A DNA stretch of 64,000 bases from Pectobacterium versatile (lineage in GTDB: Bacteria; Pseudomonadota; Gammaproteobacteria; Enterobacterales; Enterobacteriaceae): NCBI RefSeq assembly GCF_020166435.1, contig NZ_JAINZP010000004.1, positions 1-64,000 of the forward strand. Direction: 5' to 3'. Numbering within the stretch: the first letter of the stretch is position 1; each line of letters starts with the position of its first letter. The notes below the pieces were generated by a model that did no database searches, had not been told where the DNA came from, and saw nothing but the letters and a program-made list of their open reading frames with translations. This document shows, in pieces, positions 50,214-59,178 of the stretch. The position numbers and the translations under genes were made by a program.

Positions 50214-50323
50214 CTTTATTAAGCGAATCGCTTTTATTCAGAATAGCCTTTGCGGTAAGCGCTTCTCTGGGTTCAATATTGATAAAATAAAGGCAGAGCC
50301 CTGTTGGGAGCCCTGCCTTGGTG

Positions 50324-50962
50324 TCACAGAACCAGCTGTATTTCGGGAGGGGGTGGCGGCAGGTTATCCTGACCCGCATTGACACCGGAGCTAGCGCTAC
50401 CTGATGCAACACTCGCCGAAACCCATTTGAAGAAACCGGAAAACGCCGTAGAGTCCAGCGTTTCTAACGCCACCACTTGGCTGGTCAATTGTTTAAGGTG
50501 TTCATGCTTGGCTTTCGGCCCAACGGCACAGGCAATGATCGAACCAAAAGCACGTTTTTTGATTTCTTTCACTGCCTCATCGTACGCATAAGCGTCAGAG
50601 GGGCTGCCGTCGGTCATGAGGAACACCAGAGGCCGCCAGTCGCCTTTCTGATCGCCATCGGAACGTTTGATATCGCGATCGACTGACTGAATCAGGCACT
50701 CAAGGGCCGCCCCCGTAAACGTTCCGCCCGCGCTAGGCACCACAATATCGGTAAACTGGAAATCTTCCAGCGGCGTCAACGGGATAAACTCTCGCGCTTC
50801 ATTGTCGTATGTGATGATTGAGATATAGACACTTTCTAACGCATAAGGATCCTGACGCAACGCGCTTAGCATCGCTTGGATCCCCACATTGACCGCATGA
50901 ATGGACTCACCACGCATGGAGCCTGACGTATCAATCAAGAGATAAACCGGTAGACGTCTCAT
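50324..50962 (-). CDS. terY: TerY-type VWA protein (second copy)
   Basis: A 212-aa VWA-domain protein with metal-ion site DTSGS (residues 11-15), a downstream FLMTDGSPSDAY and a proline-rich tail (NLPPPPPEIQLVL). It is closely similar to the protein encoded at 51647-52285, both starting MRRLPVYLL and ending in a PPPPPE segment. It is adjacent to terX with no gap. In ter loci VWA proteins are proposed to bind TerD-family proteins at the membrane or in complexes. Confidence 0.93.
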   Translation of the reverse strand: MRRLPVYLLIDTSGSMRGESIHAVNVGIQAMLSALRQDPYALESVYISIITYDNEAREFIPLTPLEDFQFTDIVVPSAGGTFTGAALECLIQSVDRDIKRSDGDQKGDWRPLVFLMTDGSPSDAYAYDEAVKEIKKRAFGSIIACAVGPKAKHEHLKQLTSQVVALETLDSTAFSGFFKWVSASVASGSASSGVNAGQDNLPPPPPEIQLVL

Positions 50963-51607
50963 TTACAGGTAGCTCTTTAAATGCGTGATAAAGGAATCTG
51001 AATCGGAAGGTTCGCCAATCGCGCTAAGTTTCCAGCCCGTCCCTTCACGTACCAGTTCAGCAAACACCATGGAGAATTTTTGGTTAAATGCAGGCCCGCC
51101 AGACAGGTCAAAACGCGCCATTTCGATATTTTTAGCATCTACGGCGCGGATAAAGGCATTCTGTACTTTGCCAAAGTGCTGTTGCAGTTCCCGACCATTG
51201 TAGATCTGGACAATAAAGACGATCTTTTCGTATCTGGCATCCAGCGTATTCAAGTTGGCAATAATCTGCTCATCATCGCCATCTCCCGCGCCGGTGCGGT
51301 TGTCGCCAGTTAACCAGATTTGCCCTGAATGATGTCGCTGGTTATTAAAAAAGATCACATCCCCGTTATCTAACGTTGGCCGACCTTCTTCGATTTTCCC
51401 CAAATCGACTACTTTCCCGTCGGTGTTACACAGGAAGGCAACCACATCAAGATCGTACTCATCTTCTGTTTTTTTGCTAAAGATTCCCCCGAGGAATCCT
51501 TTTTTCTCTTCACTGATGTCCCAGCCTAGACCGATGGTCACAGAGGAGAGATCGAATTCAGTCTTCTTGAGGCTAACACTTTGTCCTTTACGCAAACTGA
51601 CTGACAT
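50963..51607 (-). CDS. terX: TerX, TerD-family calcium-binding protein
   Basis: A 214-aa TerD-domain protein. The N-terminal MSVSLRKGQSVSLKK and the acidic calcium-site region [15 protein letters not shown] (about 101-115) are typical. An insertion rich in Lys/Gly (SEEKKGFLGGIFSKKTEDEY, about 32-51) distinguishes it from TerD/TerE and resembles TerZ. It is encoded between two VWA genes, as in plasmid-borne ter loci. Confidence 0.92.
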   Translation of the reverse strand: MSVSLRKGQSVSLKKTEFDLSSVTIGLGWDISEEKKGFLGGIFSKKTEDEYDLDVVAFLCNTDGKVVDLGKIEEGRPTLDNGDVIFFNNQRHHSGQIWLTGDNRTGAGDGDDEQIIANLNTLDARYEKIVFIVQIYNGRELQQHFGKVQNAFIRAVDAKNIEMARFDLSGGPAFNQKFSMVFAELVREGTGWKLSAIGEPSDSDSFITHLKSYL

Positions 51608-51646
51608 ACAGTCTCCTTGTTTTTTCTGTTAGAGCACTATATTCAT

Positions 51647-52285
51647 TTAGAGTACGACATTCACTTCTGGCGGCGGCGGAGGAAGATCGTCAAGACCGAT
51701 AACTTCTTTTTTACCAGATTCCACTTTTTGACTTCCAACCGAGATGCTCGCCGATACCCACTTGAAAAAAGCCTTAATGGAATTCGAATCCGCGGTATCA
51801 AGTCGTAGGACTATCTCAGTAATTTCCTGTAGTACTTTCGTTTCTGCTACCTGCCCAGCAGCACAAGCAACCACAACGCCAGTACGTGCCGATTTAAAAT
51901 CAGCAACACCTTTACGCCAGTCATCTGTCGGCGCACCGTCTGTCATGATGAAAACTAGCGGACGCCAATCTCCTTTGGTTTCCGCCGTGGTTTTCCGAAC
52001 TTCACTTCCAATAGCTTGTGCTACCAGCGATAACGCTTCACCCAGCGCCGTCGTACCATTGGCCACCAGATCGGGAAATTTGAAATTAAGCAGATCGGTT
52101 AGCGGTACCGCTTGCCGAGCAGAGGTATCAAAGGTAATGACGGAAACATAGGCCGTTTCCAGCGCATAAGGGTCTTGGCGTAGCGTCGTGAGGAGTGTCT
52201 GTACCCCGTTCTTCACGGCTTCAATTGGCTCACCATGCATTGAGCCAGAGGTATCGAGTAACAAATAGACCGGTAGTCTTCGCAT
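51647..52285 (-). CDS. terY: TerY-type VWA protein (first copy)
   Basis: A 212-aa VWA-domain protein with metal-ion site DTSGS at 11-15 (LLLDTSGSMHGEP), a later FIMTDGAPTDDW and the C-terminal DDLPPPPPEVNVVL. It is a paralogue of the 50324-50962 protein. The gene is the first of the minus terY-terX-terY-... series, 39 bp ahead of terX, and starts 157 bp after terW. Confidence 0.93.
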   Translation of the reverse strand: MRRLPVYLLLDTSGSMHGEPIEAVKNGVQTLLTTLRQDPYALETAYVSVITFDTSARQAVPLTDLLNFKFPDLVANGTTALGEALSLVAQAIGSEVRKTTAETKGDWRPLVFIMTDGAPTDDWRKGVADFKSARTGVVVACAAGQVAETKVLQEITEIVLRLDTADSNSIKAFFKWVSASISVGSQKVESGKKEVIGLDDLPPPPPEVNVVL

Positions 52286-52442
52286 GTCATCAATCCATTA
52301 ATTTTATGAATAATACGATTGGGACATCATAATCAATCTGGTCGTTATCTCAACAAAAAATACGCATCGTCAACCAGTTAACTTGAAGGGGATAATGGGA
52401 TACCGCTAGGGATACTGGCGAGAGAAGCCAAAGTGGTGTGGG

Positions 52443-52907
52443 TTATTTTCTTGACGGCGAGGAAGCGCGAATCAACTCATCAGCACATGTACCAATCAGC
52501 ATTTCCACCGCTTCGCTACGCGTAACGTCTTTCAGGCGTGCAAGCGTGTCGATTTTACGCAAGATCGACATCCTTAATGACAGAGAAACCGCTTTCTTTT
52601 TTTCTTTATCCAGAAATACCCGACTCACCGTTTCTTCTTTAAACGCGGCGTTAGATGACAGCGCTTCCGTCATACGACGTAGTGTCTTTTTATCGAGTTG
52701 ACCAGGCTGAACCATGTGATAAGCGTGCAGTGCTTTGCTGTATTTTATCTCTGCAGAATAAGTGATTCTCAACTCCTTCAGTACACGAGTCAACGTAGGT
52801 TCCGAGCAATCAAGTGCGGTGATGATCTGTGAGGCGGCAACGGGCTTCCCCGTTCCCAGGATGTTGGCAAGCTGGAAAACGCGAACCTGACGAGTGCTTA
52901 GTTGCAT
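52443..52907 (-). CDS. terW: TerW, ter-locus DNA-binding regulator
   Basis: A 154-aa protein that begins MQLSTRQVRVFQLANILGTG and has a winged-helix-like first half (ASQIITALDCSEPTLTRVLK). The C-terminal part (VSLSLRMSILRKIDTLARLK, then SEAVEMLIG) looks like a ribbon-helix-helix segment. TerW of enterohaemorrhagic E. coli is known to regulate the ter genes. The same strand and position ahead of terY support the assignment. It probably controls the divergent biosynthetic and terZ operons. Confidence 0.88.
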   Translation of the reverse strand: MQLSTRQVRVFQLANILGTGKPVAASQIITALDCSEPTLTRVLKELRITYSAEIKYSKALHAYHMVQPGQLDKKTLRRMTEALSSNAAFKEETVSRVFLDKEKKKAVSLSLRMSILRKIDTLARLKDVTRSEAVEMLIGTCADELIRASSPSRK

Positions 52908-53257
52908 AGAGAATCACACCCTGCATTCCAGGACAACGATCGTATTGACTGAAAAATAAGTGTGTTCATTGACATTTTTTAAATGACTCTCTCGTGCTAA
53001 TCGCGGTTAATTAACGAGCCACCAATCATACCGCAGCCCTTAAAGCTGGGTGAACCGTAGCACCGCTGTCATTCCTGAACGTGGGCAAAAAATGCTGGCG
53101 ACAGCAGATAAATGCTCCCACATACATTCATTTCTAAGTAAATTTTAATAACTTTTAATTTTAGCAGAAATTTTTCAACGAGAGATAAACCAATGGCAAC
53201 ATTAAACAACGAGCCCCAACCAGAATAAGGTGCATAGCTTATCTACCGCCGATCGCC
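52908..53257. other. Intergenic region between terW and the aldolase gene
   Basis: A 350-bp interval, AT-rich in the middle (53110-53175), that must hold the terW promoter. A ribosome-like GAGAG followed by an 11-codon ORF (ATG 53193 to TAA 53226) on plus is too short to call. No terminator or repeat stands out. Confidence 0.5.
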
Positions 53258-54211
53258 TCAATGATTATGCGTCGCAGCGATAAAGCGCGGTCCCAAGCTT
53301 TGCTCTGATGCAATACCATACACCTTAGCACGTTCGAGAATCCCCGATGCCCAGCGCCGATGGGTAGCAGGCTCGCACATAGCCCCCTGAGATTTAAAGA
53401 CCGCCTGACTGGAATTCAGGATACGCAACGCATCCGCATAGTCAGTATCAGACACCATCAACGCCTGTTCAATGATAGCAATTTGATTAGGATGAATAGC
53501 CGTTTTGCCTACCAACCCATGCGCCATGTCCAACGCGAGTTCGCGGGACATGATGTGGTGATCGTCAATATGTTCACAGACTGGCGCGGTCAAGGCGAAA
53601 TTCCGGGCCGCAAATATCGAGACCAACATTTTGATCACGTATCCCATAGGCCCATCATATAAAGTCAGGTGGCGCGAGCGCCGCAGTGAGATCACATTCA
53701 TCAGATCGTTTCCCCCAATGCGCAGGGCGATAATTCGCTCATGGCAAGGGTGAGACTGGAGTTGAGTGGCTAATTCACGCATCTGCACCACGTCAAAAAC
53801 ATCTTCTGTTTCCAGCGTGGGCATCATGCAAAGCTCGCTATTACGCACCGCTTCCCACCACAGAGGCAAAGAAGACAGGGTAAATTTGGGTAGCACCAGC
53901 CCATCTAGCGGACTCAAATCCATTTCATCCACAAGCCACTGCCCCATTTCGCTGTCGCGCGGACGAACGAAAACCAGCGGCCAGTCAGCTTTTCCATCGG
54001 CGTCTCTCGCTTGTGCCAATCTCGTCAGCAGTTCACGGAGCCGTGATAGTGCCAGAGGCACATCGCTTTCAGCGACCGCATCTTCAAGGCAAATAACCAG
54101 AGAACGCAGCCCGCTAATCTTATCGTTCAGGATAACATCAGCAATATCGGTACGCGTGGCAGGCATATAAAGCGTCGCACCGAGATTCCAAGGAGAAAGC
54201 CTTTTGTTCAT
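53258..54211 (-). CDS. HpcH/HpaI (CitE-like) aldolase of the ter biosynthetic module
   Basis: A 317-aa TIM-barrel C-C lyase. CitE-like features include LRSLVICLEDAVAESDVP (acidic metal ligand), PLVFVRPRD, MPTLETEDVF and ALRIGGNDLMN. It is the last gene of a five-gene minus operon and its start overlaps the previous stop by one base. Published comparative genomics of ter loci (Anantharaman, Iyer and Aravind) describes this module as making a nucleoside-like metabolite; the chemistry here is not proven. Confidence 0.9.
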   Translation of the reverse strand: MNKRLSPWNLGATLYMPATRTDIADVILNDKISGLRSLVICLEDAVAESDVPLALSRLRELLTRLAQARDADGKADWPLVFVRPRDSEMGQWLVDEMDLSPLDGLVLPKFTLSSLPLWWEAVRNSELCMMPTLETEDVFDVVQMRELATQLQSHPCHERIIALRIGGNDLMNVISLRRSRHLTLYDGPMGYVIKMLVSIFAARNFALTAPVCEHIDDHHIMSRELALDMAHGLVGKTAIHPNQIAIIEQALMVSDTDYADALRILNSSQAVFKSQGAMCEPATHRRWASGILERAKVYGIASEQSLGPRFIAATHNH

Positions 54212-55293
54212 CAGAGCACCTTTTTGATGATCGTAGCCGCACGGTACTGACCAATTTCATCACCGACTTCAGTAATGGTAATCCCCTTTTCCTGGGCAAG
54301 ATAAACCAACAGAGCGACATCAGGATCGTCCAGCTTTCGCACCAAAACATGGTCCGGTACACGGCGCAACACGGCACGAGTTGCTTCAGCGATTCCCGGT
54401 TTTATTCTATTGATACTGTTGATGTCATAGCGTTCAGCCAACGTGCGGATCACCCTTTCGCTCTGTTGTTGAAGATAACGCTGTCGTTCAGGCAGTGACT
54501 CACAACATGATGGAACCACAGAAGAGGACGAGCCATGCAGCGCCTCAATGGTATCCACCAGCATTTGGCTGCACTCATAGCGCTTAAGGTGATCGCATAT
54601 CACACAGCCGTGTAGCCCGTCATCGGCCCATAAAGATCGGGATATCAACCCAGAAACAGGTGCGCCCATAATCCCGAACGGAATCAGCCAATCATCATTG
54701 CTCGCCGCCAGCCAGGCACAACCGCAGGGATCTGCCAGTACGACCAAGCGCGGCTGAGCGGGATATCCCGCTCTCCCCTTTAAGGATCGGATCAATTCAC
54801 CCGTGATAGCGCCTTTACCCGTCCAGCCATCAACAAACACAATGCCCTCGCTGCCGTGGCGGGTTTCAATCCATTCCAGCGCGGTGTTATCAATGCCCCG
54901 ATCGCGGATAATGCTAATGCCATAGTGGTAGGACGTTTTCCCCAGAGCACGCAAAGCCCGGTGCAGCATCACGCCCAGAGGAACACCTGCACGCACTAAA
55001 CTGGTCAACACTATCGGCGTATCACCAAAACGATCTGCCAGCGTCTGCGCGAGCATCTGTACCTCCCGAGCTAAACGCCCCCCCCCTTGTTCGAGGGCGC
55101 GGGAGAACAGTTCAAGGTGCCACACCGTCGGTTCCGGTTCCTGACTCAGCATATCTGAATAGTGCTTAGCGCCCGATTGAATCAGCCGTTCCTTCTCTTC
55201 CACAGAAGTCACTTCAATTTCTACGGGCTGAAGCAAAAAGTGGATGTCGTCTGGTAAATAGGAACCAGAAAAGGGCGTGATATCGTCATGCAT
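54211..55293 (-). CDS. StiP-family protein: phosphoribosyltransferase-like domain plus PELOTA-like C-terminus
   Basis: A 360-aa protein. The N-terminal two-thirds is a PRTase-like fold with a PRPP-type loop (GIVFVDGWTGKGAITGEL). A C-terminal domain (INRIKPGIAEATRAVLRRVP, then ITITEVGDEIGQYRAATII) resembles the PELOTA RNA-binding fold. Databases name the family StiP. The start at 55293 (MHDDITPF) overlaps the HAD gene by eight bases; the longer ORF start is rejected. Confidence 0.87.
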   Translation of the reverse strand: MHDDITPFSGSYLPDDIHFLLQPVEIEVTSVEEKERLIQSGAKHYSDMLSQEPEPTVWHLELFSRALEQGGGRLAREVQMLAQTLADRFGDTPIVLTSLVRAGVPLGVMLHRALRALGKTSYHYGISIIRDRGIDNTALEWIETRHGSEGIVFVDGWTGKGAITGELIRSLKGRAGYPAQPRLVVLADPCGCAWLAASNDDWLIPFGIMGAPVSGLISRSLWADDGLHGCVICDHLKRYECSQMLVDTIEALHGSSSSVVPSCCESLPERQRYLQQQSERVIRTLAERYDINSINRIKPGIAEATRAVLRRVPDHVLVRKLDDPDVALLVYLAQEKGITITEVGDEIGQYRAATIIKKVL

Positions 55294-56068
55294 TTTTGGG
55301 GTCTCCGAAAACGCGGCGGGCGATCGCCTCCGCAAACTGGCCTTGTCGGGGCAACCCGTACCAGGTGCAGAGTTTCATAAAACGGTGATCGCTGAGGCTA
55401 TCTCCCAAGCCAATAACGGGAAAGGTTCCCCGTTCCGCACGCAATTTATTGAGTAAATAAGTCACTGCCAGCCCTTTTTCTACTGGATCAGGTAACCAGG
55501 CAATGTTGTTACTATTGCGGTGCACGTAAAAACCCTGAGTCGGATAGCACTGCTCTATTTCATCAGCGATAGCGTAAAGCTCCTCAAGTCTGGTGCTATC
55601 TCGGTGCTTCATCACCAGATAAATCGGGGTATCGCCATATTCGTAATTAATGCGTGCCCAACCGTTAATCCCACGCGCGGCCATCAGTTCGGTGATGCCC
55701 TGCTGCATTGCGTGAAGTTGCTCCGCATAGGGTGCCAGATCGCTCAATATCTGCGCTTTCCAGTCACTGTCCGGTTCACCCTGCGGGGTGAGGATCACCG
55801 CACCATGTGTGGTAACCGCCCAAGAGCGGAAAGGGATGGTCACACGGGCTATTTCCTCCGTGCCACGCGCAGTCACTGGAATCAGTTCAGCGTGTTCCAG
55901 CATCCAGTCCACCAGCATCGCCTGCTCTTCAGTCATAAAACTGCGCGGCGTCAGGCTGGGATCCAGCGCTCCCGTGCGGTACGGCTCCAGATCCAGCTCA
56001 TCAACCATCTTACGCCGCGTCTGAAACAGGGTATCGTCAAGGTCAGAAAAAATAACGGGCTTAGTCAT
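55286..56068 (-). CDS. HAD-family hydrolase of the ter biosynthetic module
   Basis: A 260-aa HAD phosphatase with motif I FSDLDDTLFQTR (Asp9/Asp11 by count), motif II VTARGTEEI and the C-terminal VIGLGDSLSDHRFMK. A Cof-like cap lies between. It starts at ATG 56068, overlapping the PRTase stop by eight bases. It presumably dephosphorylates the product made by the two PRTase-like enzymes. Confidence 0.9.
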   Translation of the reverse strand: MTKPVIFSDLDDTLFQTRRKMVDELDLEPYRTGALDPSLTPRSFMTEEQAMLVDWMLEHAELIPVTARGTEEIARVTIPFRSWAVTTHGAVILTPQGEPDSDWKAQILSDLAPYAEQLHAMQQGITELMAARGINGWARINYEYGDTPIYLVMKHRDSTRLEELYAIADEIEQCYPTQGFYVHRNSNNIAWLPDPVEKGLAVTYLLNKLRAERGTFPVIGLGDSLSDHRFMKLCTWYGLPRQGQFAEAIARRVFGDPKNA

Positions 56069-57203
56069 AGCTGATAATCTCCACCTGGGGCGCAACCGTC
56101 GCCAGCGCATCGAGTAATTGGGAATCAACACTCTCTGGCGGCGTTTCCACGCAGAGCAAAATGCGATCGAAACGTTGATGCAGCACGTTGTAGACAAAAT
56201 TCGCAATGCCTAACCCGTAATTATCATTGAACGTTATCGCTGACTGAATAGCGAATCCGTTTGCGATAGGCGATCGCGTAGTTGAACCGAACTTAACCTT
56301 GGCCCCCTGCGTGTGCAAATGTTCTGCCAGTAAGAAAGGCTCCCAAACAAACTCACTACTGCCCAACACCAATATTTTTTCACCCTGCGACACGCATAAA
56401 TCTCGTCCTAAATCCCCCGCAGGTTCAACCATTCCCAAACGTCCCCAGCTCTGTTTGCCAGTGATCGCAACGTTACCGCGTGCCGTAACGTTAACCGTCG
56501 GCATCACAGGCAGTGGTGCATCTGGCTCCGGCACCCACTGCCAGTCGCCCTGAACCAGAGAGATCGACTGAATCGGTAAAGGACAACGCTGTGCAAGAGC
56601 ACTACCGCTCCAATCAGTCAGCGTGACGGCAAACACCTGTTGCAAATGCTTGAATAACGTCGTTTCACGCAGTGCAGCGAGTAAATTAATGAATGTATTG
56701 CCAGTGGTCGCTTCATCATCGATCAGGATCAGAGTACGCGAATCAAGTACGCGACGACGCAGTTGTTCTGCGTCGGGAAGATAGATCAGGTGATCGGTAG
56801 CGTGGCTATGCGCTTCCTTAAACTCACACAGCAGTTCGCCATCTTGCGGATGACGAGTGGAAGTCAAATAAACGGCGTCACTGACCCGTTGCCTCACCTC
56901 ATCAAAAACCCCTGCGCCCAAACCCACCGCGGTTTCAGCCATGCCAATAAACAGCACGGGACCCGCGATAGAAGCGGGAAGTTGTTCTGCAAGCTGGCGA
57001 TAAACACCGCGCATAACCGTTGGAGACACAGGAATATGTCGCCCCAGAACCTTACTAACAAACAAAAAGGCGCGCTTAGGATTACGGCGTTCAGCGATAT
57101 CAAACAATGTATCCAGTGCCGCCACCCCGCCGGTTGGCGTCACATTCAGTGTGCCGCAGGAAAGATTGCGAGTATAAACGGGCTGTGGTGAAACCTGTGA
57201 CAT
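56061..57203 (-). CDS. Phosphoribosyltransferase with C-terminal TRSP domain
   Basis: A 380-aa protein. The PRPP-binding loop is LILIDDEATTGNTFINLLAA. The C-terminal part carries the signature FGSTTRSPI that names the TRSP domain, and ends VEIISYD. Such PRTase-TRSP proteins are confined to ter-type loci. It is the second gene of the module, six bases after the ATP-grasp gene. Confidence 0.9.
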   Translation of the reverse strand: MSQVSPQPVYTRNLSCGTLNVTPTGGVAALDTLFDIAERRNPKRAFLFVSKVLGRHIPVSPTVMRGVYRQLAEQLPASIAGPVLFIGMAETAVGLGAGVFDEVRQRVSDAVYLTSTRHPQDGELLCEFKEAHSHATDHLIYLPDAEQLRRRVLDSRTLILIDDEATTGNTFINLLAALRETTLFKHLQQVFAVTLTDWSGSALAQRCPLPIQSISLVQGDWQWVPEPDAPLPVMPTVNVTARGNVAITGKQSWGRLGMVEPAGDLGRDLCVSQGEKILVLGSSEFVWEPFLLAEHLHTQGAKVKFGSTTRSPIANGFAIQSAITFNDNYGLGIANFVYNVLHQRFDRILLCVETPPESVDSQLLDALATVAPQVEIISYD

Positions 57204-57209
57204 GGCGAC

Positions 57210-58274
57210 TTACCCTTCTTGAAGTCGATTAGACAACGTGGTCTGGTAACGGACAACATCGGTTATAGCGCGTACTGTCGCGGGCGAAAAAGCGTCAGCC
57301 GCCAGCTCAACCACCTGTTGTGTACTCAGTAATCCCAGTTGGCGCAGGGCAAATAGGCCGGGCAGGTTTACGCCACTAAAACGGGTATAACCGATGCCAC
57401 CAGAAGGGCGCATATTGATCTCAAGCAGTTGGGGGATCCCATCGCTATTGTTGCGGGTTTGCACATTGACTAAACCATCTGCCTGCATTGCCTCAGCGCA
57501 GGCAATGGCGAGCTGATAAGCCTCACCACTGTTCTCCAGATATTGCAGCGCACCGACCTTACGCCGCGCAACCGCCGCCAACACGGTGCCGTTTTCTACC
57601 AGCATATCGACAGAATATTCCGGCCCCGGCAGGTACGGCATGAGTACCAGCGGCGCAAAATTCCCCGCCTCTTCCTGTGCTTGCAAATAGTATTTCGGTG
57701 CAACCAGACGTCTGTCTGGATCGGTAAATATCGACATCGGTGAGGCGTTATCATCAAAACGCCAAAAACCCATGCCATAAATTCCCGTTACAGGTTTCAC
57801 GCACAGCGGTGCACCAGAAAAAGGTGCCGCAGCGATCTGCTGCCTGAGTTCATCAACAGAGGACACGCGAATTGACGGCACGACAGCCAGCCCCAGTTTC
57901 TCCATTTCATCGGCAAAAGAGACTTTGTCATCCGCTATCAGTAACGATTTGGCATCGACAGTGCCAGTAGTGAGTTTTACACCAAGGGATTCAATTTCAC
58001 GTCGATGGTTTTCGCACCAGCGGCCATGTCGGCCAGCATGGATGACATGAATTCCCTGCGTCTTGAGGATGGTGAGAATAAACGAGAGTCGAGCAGCCTC
58101 GTCTTTAGGCTCCAGGATCGCACGATCGGCCAGAGACAAAATTTCATTACGTTCATTACGATGAGAGGCAAAAATGGTCACATCTGCACGGCGCGTTTCG
58201 GCAAAAGACTTGATCGCCAAAATCATATCGCGCTGGGAAGACAAACCTTCCATCAGCCAAATTTTATGTGTCAT
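57210..58274 (-). CDS. ATP-grasp ligase of the ter biosynthetic module
   Basis: A 354-aa ATP-grasp enzyme that would join a carboxylate to an amine or similar nucleophile. The central nucleotide-binding segment (CVKPVTGIYGMGFWRFD) and metal-binding PQLLEINMRPSGGIGYTR are clear. The N-terminal domain (MEGLSSQRDMILAI) is Rossmann-like. It is the first gene of the operon and is divergent from terZ, across a 322-bp control region. Confidence 0.91.
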   Translation of the reverse strand: MTHKIWLMEGLSSQRDMILAIKSFAETRRADVTIFASHRNERNEILSLADRAILEPKDEAARLSFILTILKTQGIHVIHAGRHGRWCENHRREIESLGVKLTTGTVDAKSLLIADDKVSFADEMEKLGLAVVPSIRVSSVDELRQQIAAAPFSGAPLCVKPVTGIYGMGFWRFDDNASPMSIFTDPDRRLVAPKYYLQAQEEAGNFAPLVLMPYLPGPEYSVDMLVENGTVLAAVARRKVGALQYLENSGEAYQLAIACAEAMQADGLVNVQTRNNSDGIPQLLEINMRPSGGIGYTRFSGVNLPGLFALRQLGLLSTQQVVELAADAFSPATVRAITDVVRYQTTLSNRLQEG

Positions 58275-58596
58275 TGGTATGTATTTCCATACGGTGTTGA
58301 CTGATTACTTTAAGCGTACTGAGTCTATTTATGCCATCTCTATATGTCAATCATATTATGATTTATATCAAGTAAATAAAAAACCTTAATGAAACATCTT
58401 AAAATAGCAATACGCCATCGATGATTTATGCATATTTGTTAATATTCATATTAAAATCATTAGCATGATACATTTAAAACAATAAAAGGTAAAAAGTTTC
58501 TTGCTCACAAACTACATCATGATATGATTTTCTTAATCAATGGGTTTTGGTGTAAAAAGCGTTGTTCTTTTCAATACCTTTATAAGGAATATGGCT
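58275..58596. promoter_or_regulatory. Divergent control region between the biosynthetic module and terZ
   Basis: A 322-bp AT-rich interval that must carry promoters for both operons; it is the likely TerW-binding region. I find no strong palindrome or known operator by eye. The terZ ribosome site AAGGA is at 58584-58588. Confidence 0.55.
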
Positions 58597-59178
58597 ATGG
58601 TTTCGTTAAGTAAAAACCAGACAATTTCTCTCAGTAAACAGTCTTCTGCAATCAGCAATCTTCATTTTGGTTTAGGCTGGGATCCACTCAAAAAGAAGGG
58701 CCTTTTAGGGGGATTATTTGGCGGCAATGCGTCAATTGATCTCGATGCTGGTTGCGTGCTGCTCGACAAAGCGGGTAATGAAATCGATACCGTATGGTTT
58801 CGTAAATTGAAATCCTCCTGTGGGTCGGTAGTGCATAGCGGTGATAACCTGACTGGCGAAGGAGACGGCGATGACGAAGTGATCCGCGTTGATCTGAACC
58901 GGTTACCTCAAAACGTCGAATATTTGGCGTTCACCGTGAACAGCTTCCGTGGCCAAACATTTAATGAAGTTGAAAATGCATTCTGCCGCGTTGTTGATCA
59001 GGCCAATAAAGAACAGGCTCGCTATCAGTTGACCGAACAAGGTTCTCATACTGGTATCGTTATCTCCTCACTGCGTCGCAATAACGGCCAATGGGATTTC
59101 ACGGCTCATGGGCAGGCCTGTCGTGGTCGCACCATTAGTGATATGCACGCCGATATTGTTACTACGGTGGTGCGCTAA
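58597..59178 (+). CDS. terZ: TerZ, TerD-family protein
   Basis: A 193-aa TerD-domain protein, opening MVSLSKNQTISLSKQ. It has the Lys/Gly-rich insertion LKKKGLLGGLFGG and the acidic loop [14 protein letters not shown] for calcium. The ATG at 58597 is preferred because AAGGA lies eight bases upstream, while an ATG at 58591 would leave only two bases. It begins the terZABCDE operon and overlaps terA by one base (TAATG). Ter proteins confer tellurite, phage and colicin tolerance by an unclear mechanism. Confidence 0.94.
   Translation: MVSLSKNQTISLSKQSSAISNLHFGLGWDPLKKKGLLGGLFGGNASIDLDAGCVLLDKAGNEIDTVWFRKLKSSCGSVVHSGDNLTGEGDGDDEVIRVDLNRLPQNVEYLAFTVNSFRGQTFNEVENAFCRVVDQANKEQARYQLTEQGSHTGIVISSLRRNNGQWDFTAHGQACRGRTISDMHADIVTTVVR

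Noticed and set aside
53193-53228. 11-codon ORF after a GAGAG motif
   Set aside because: Too short and isolated to support.
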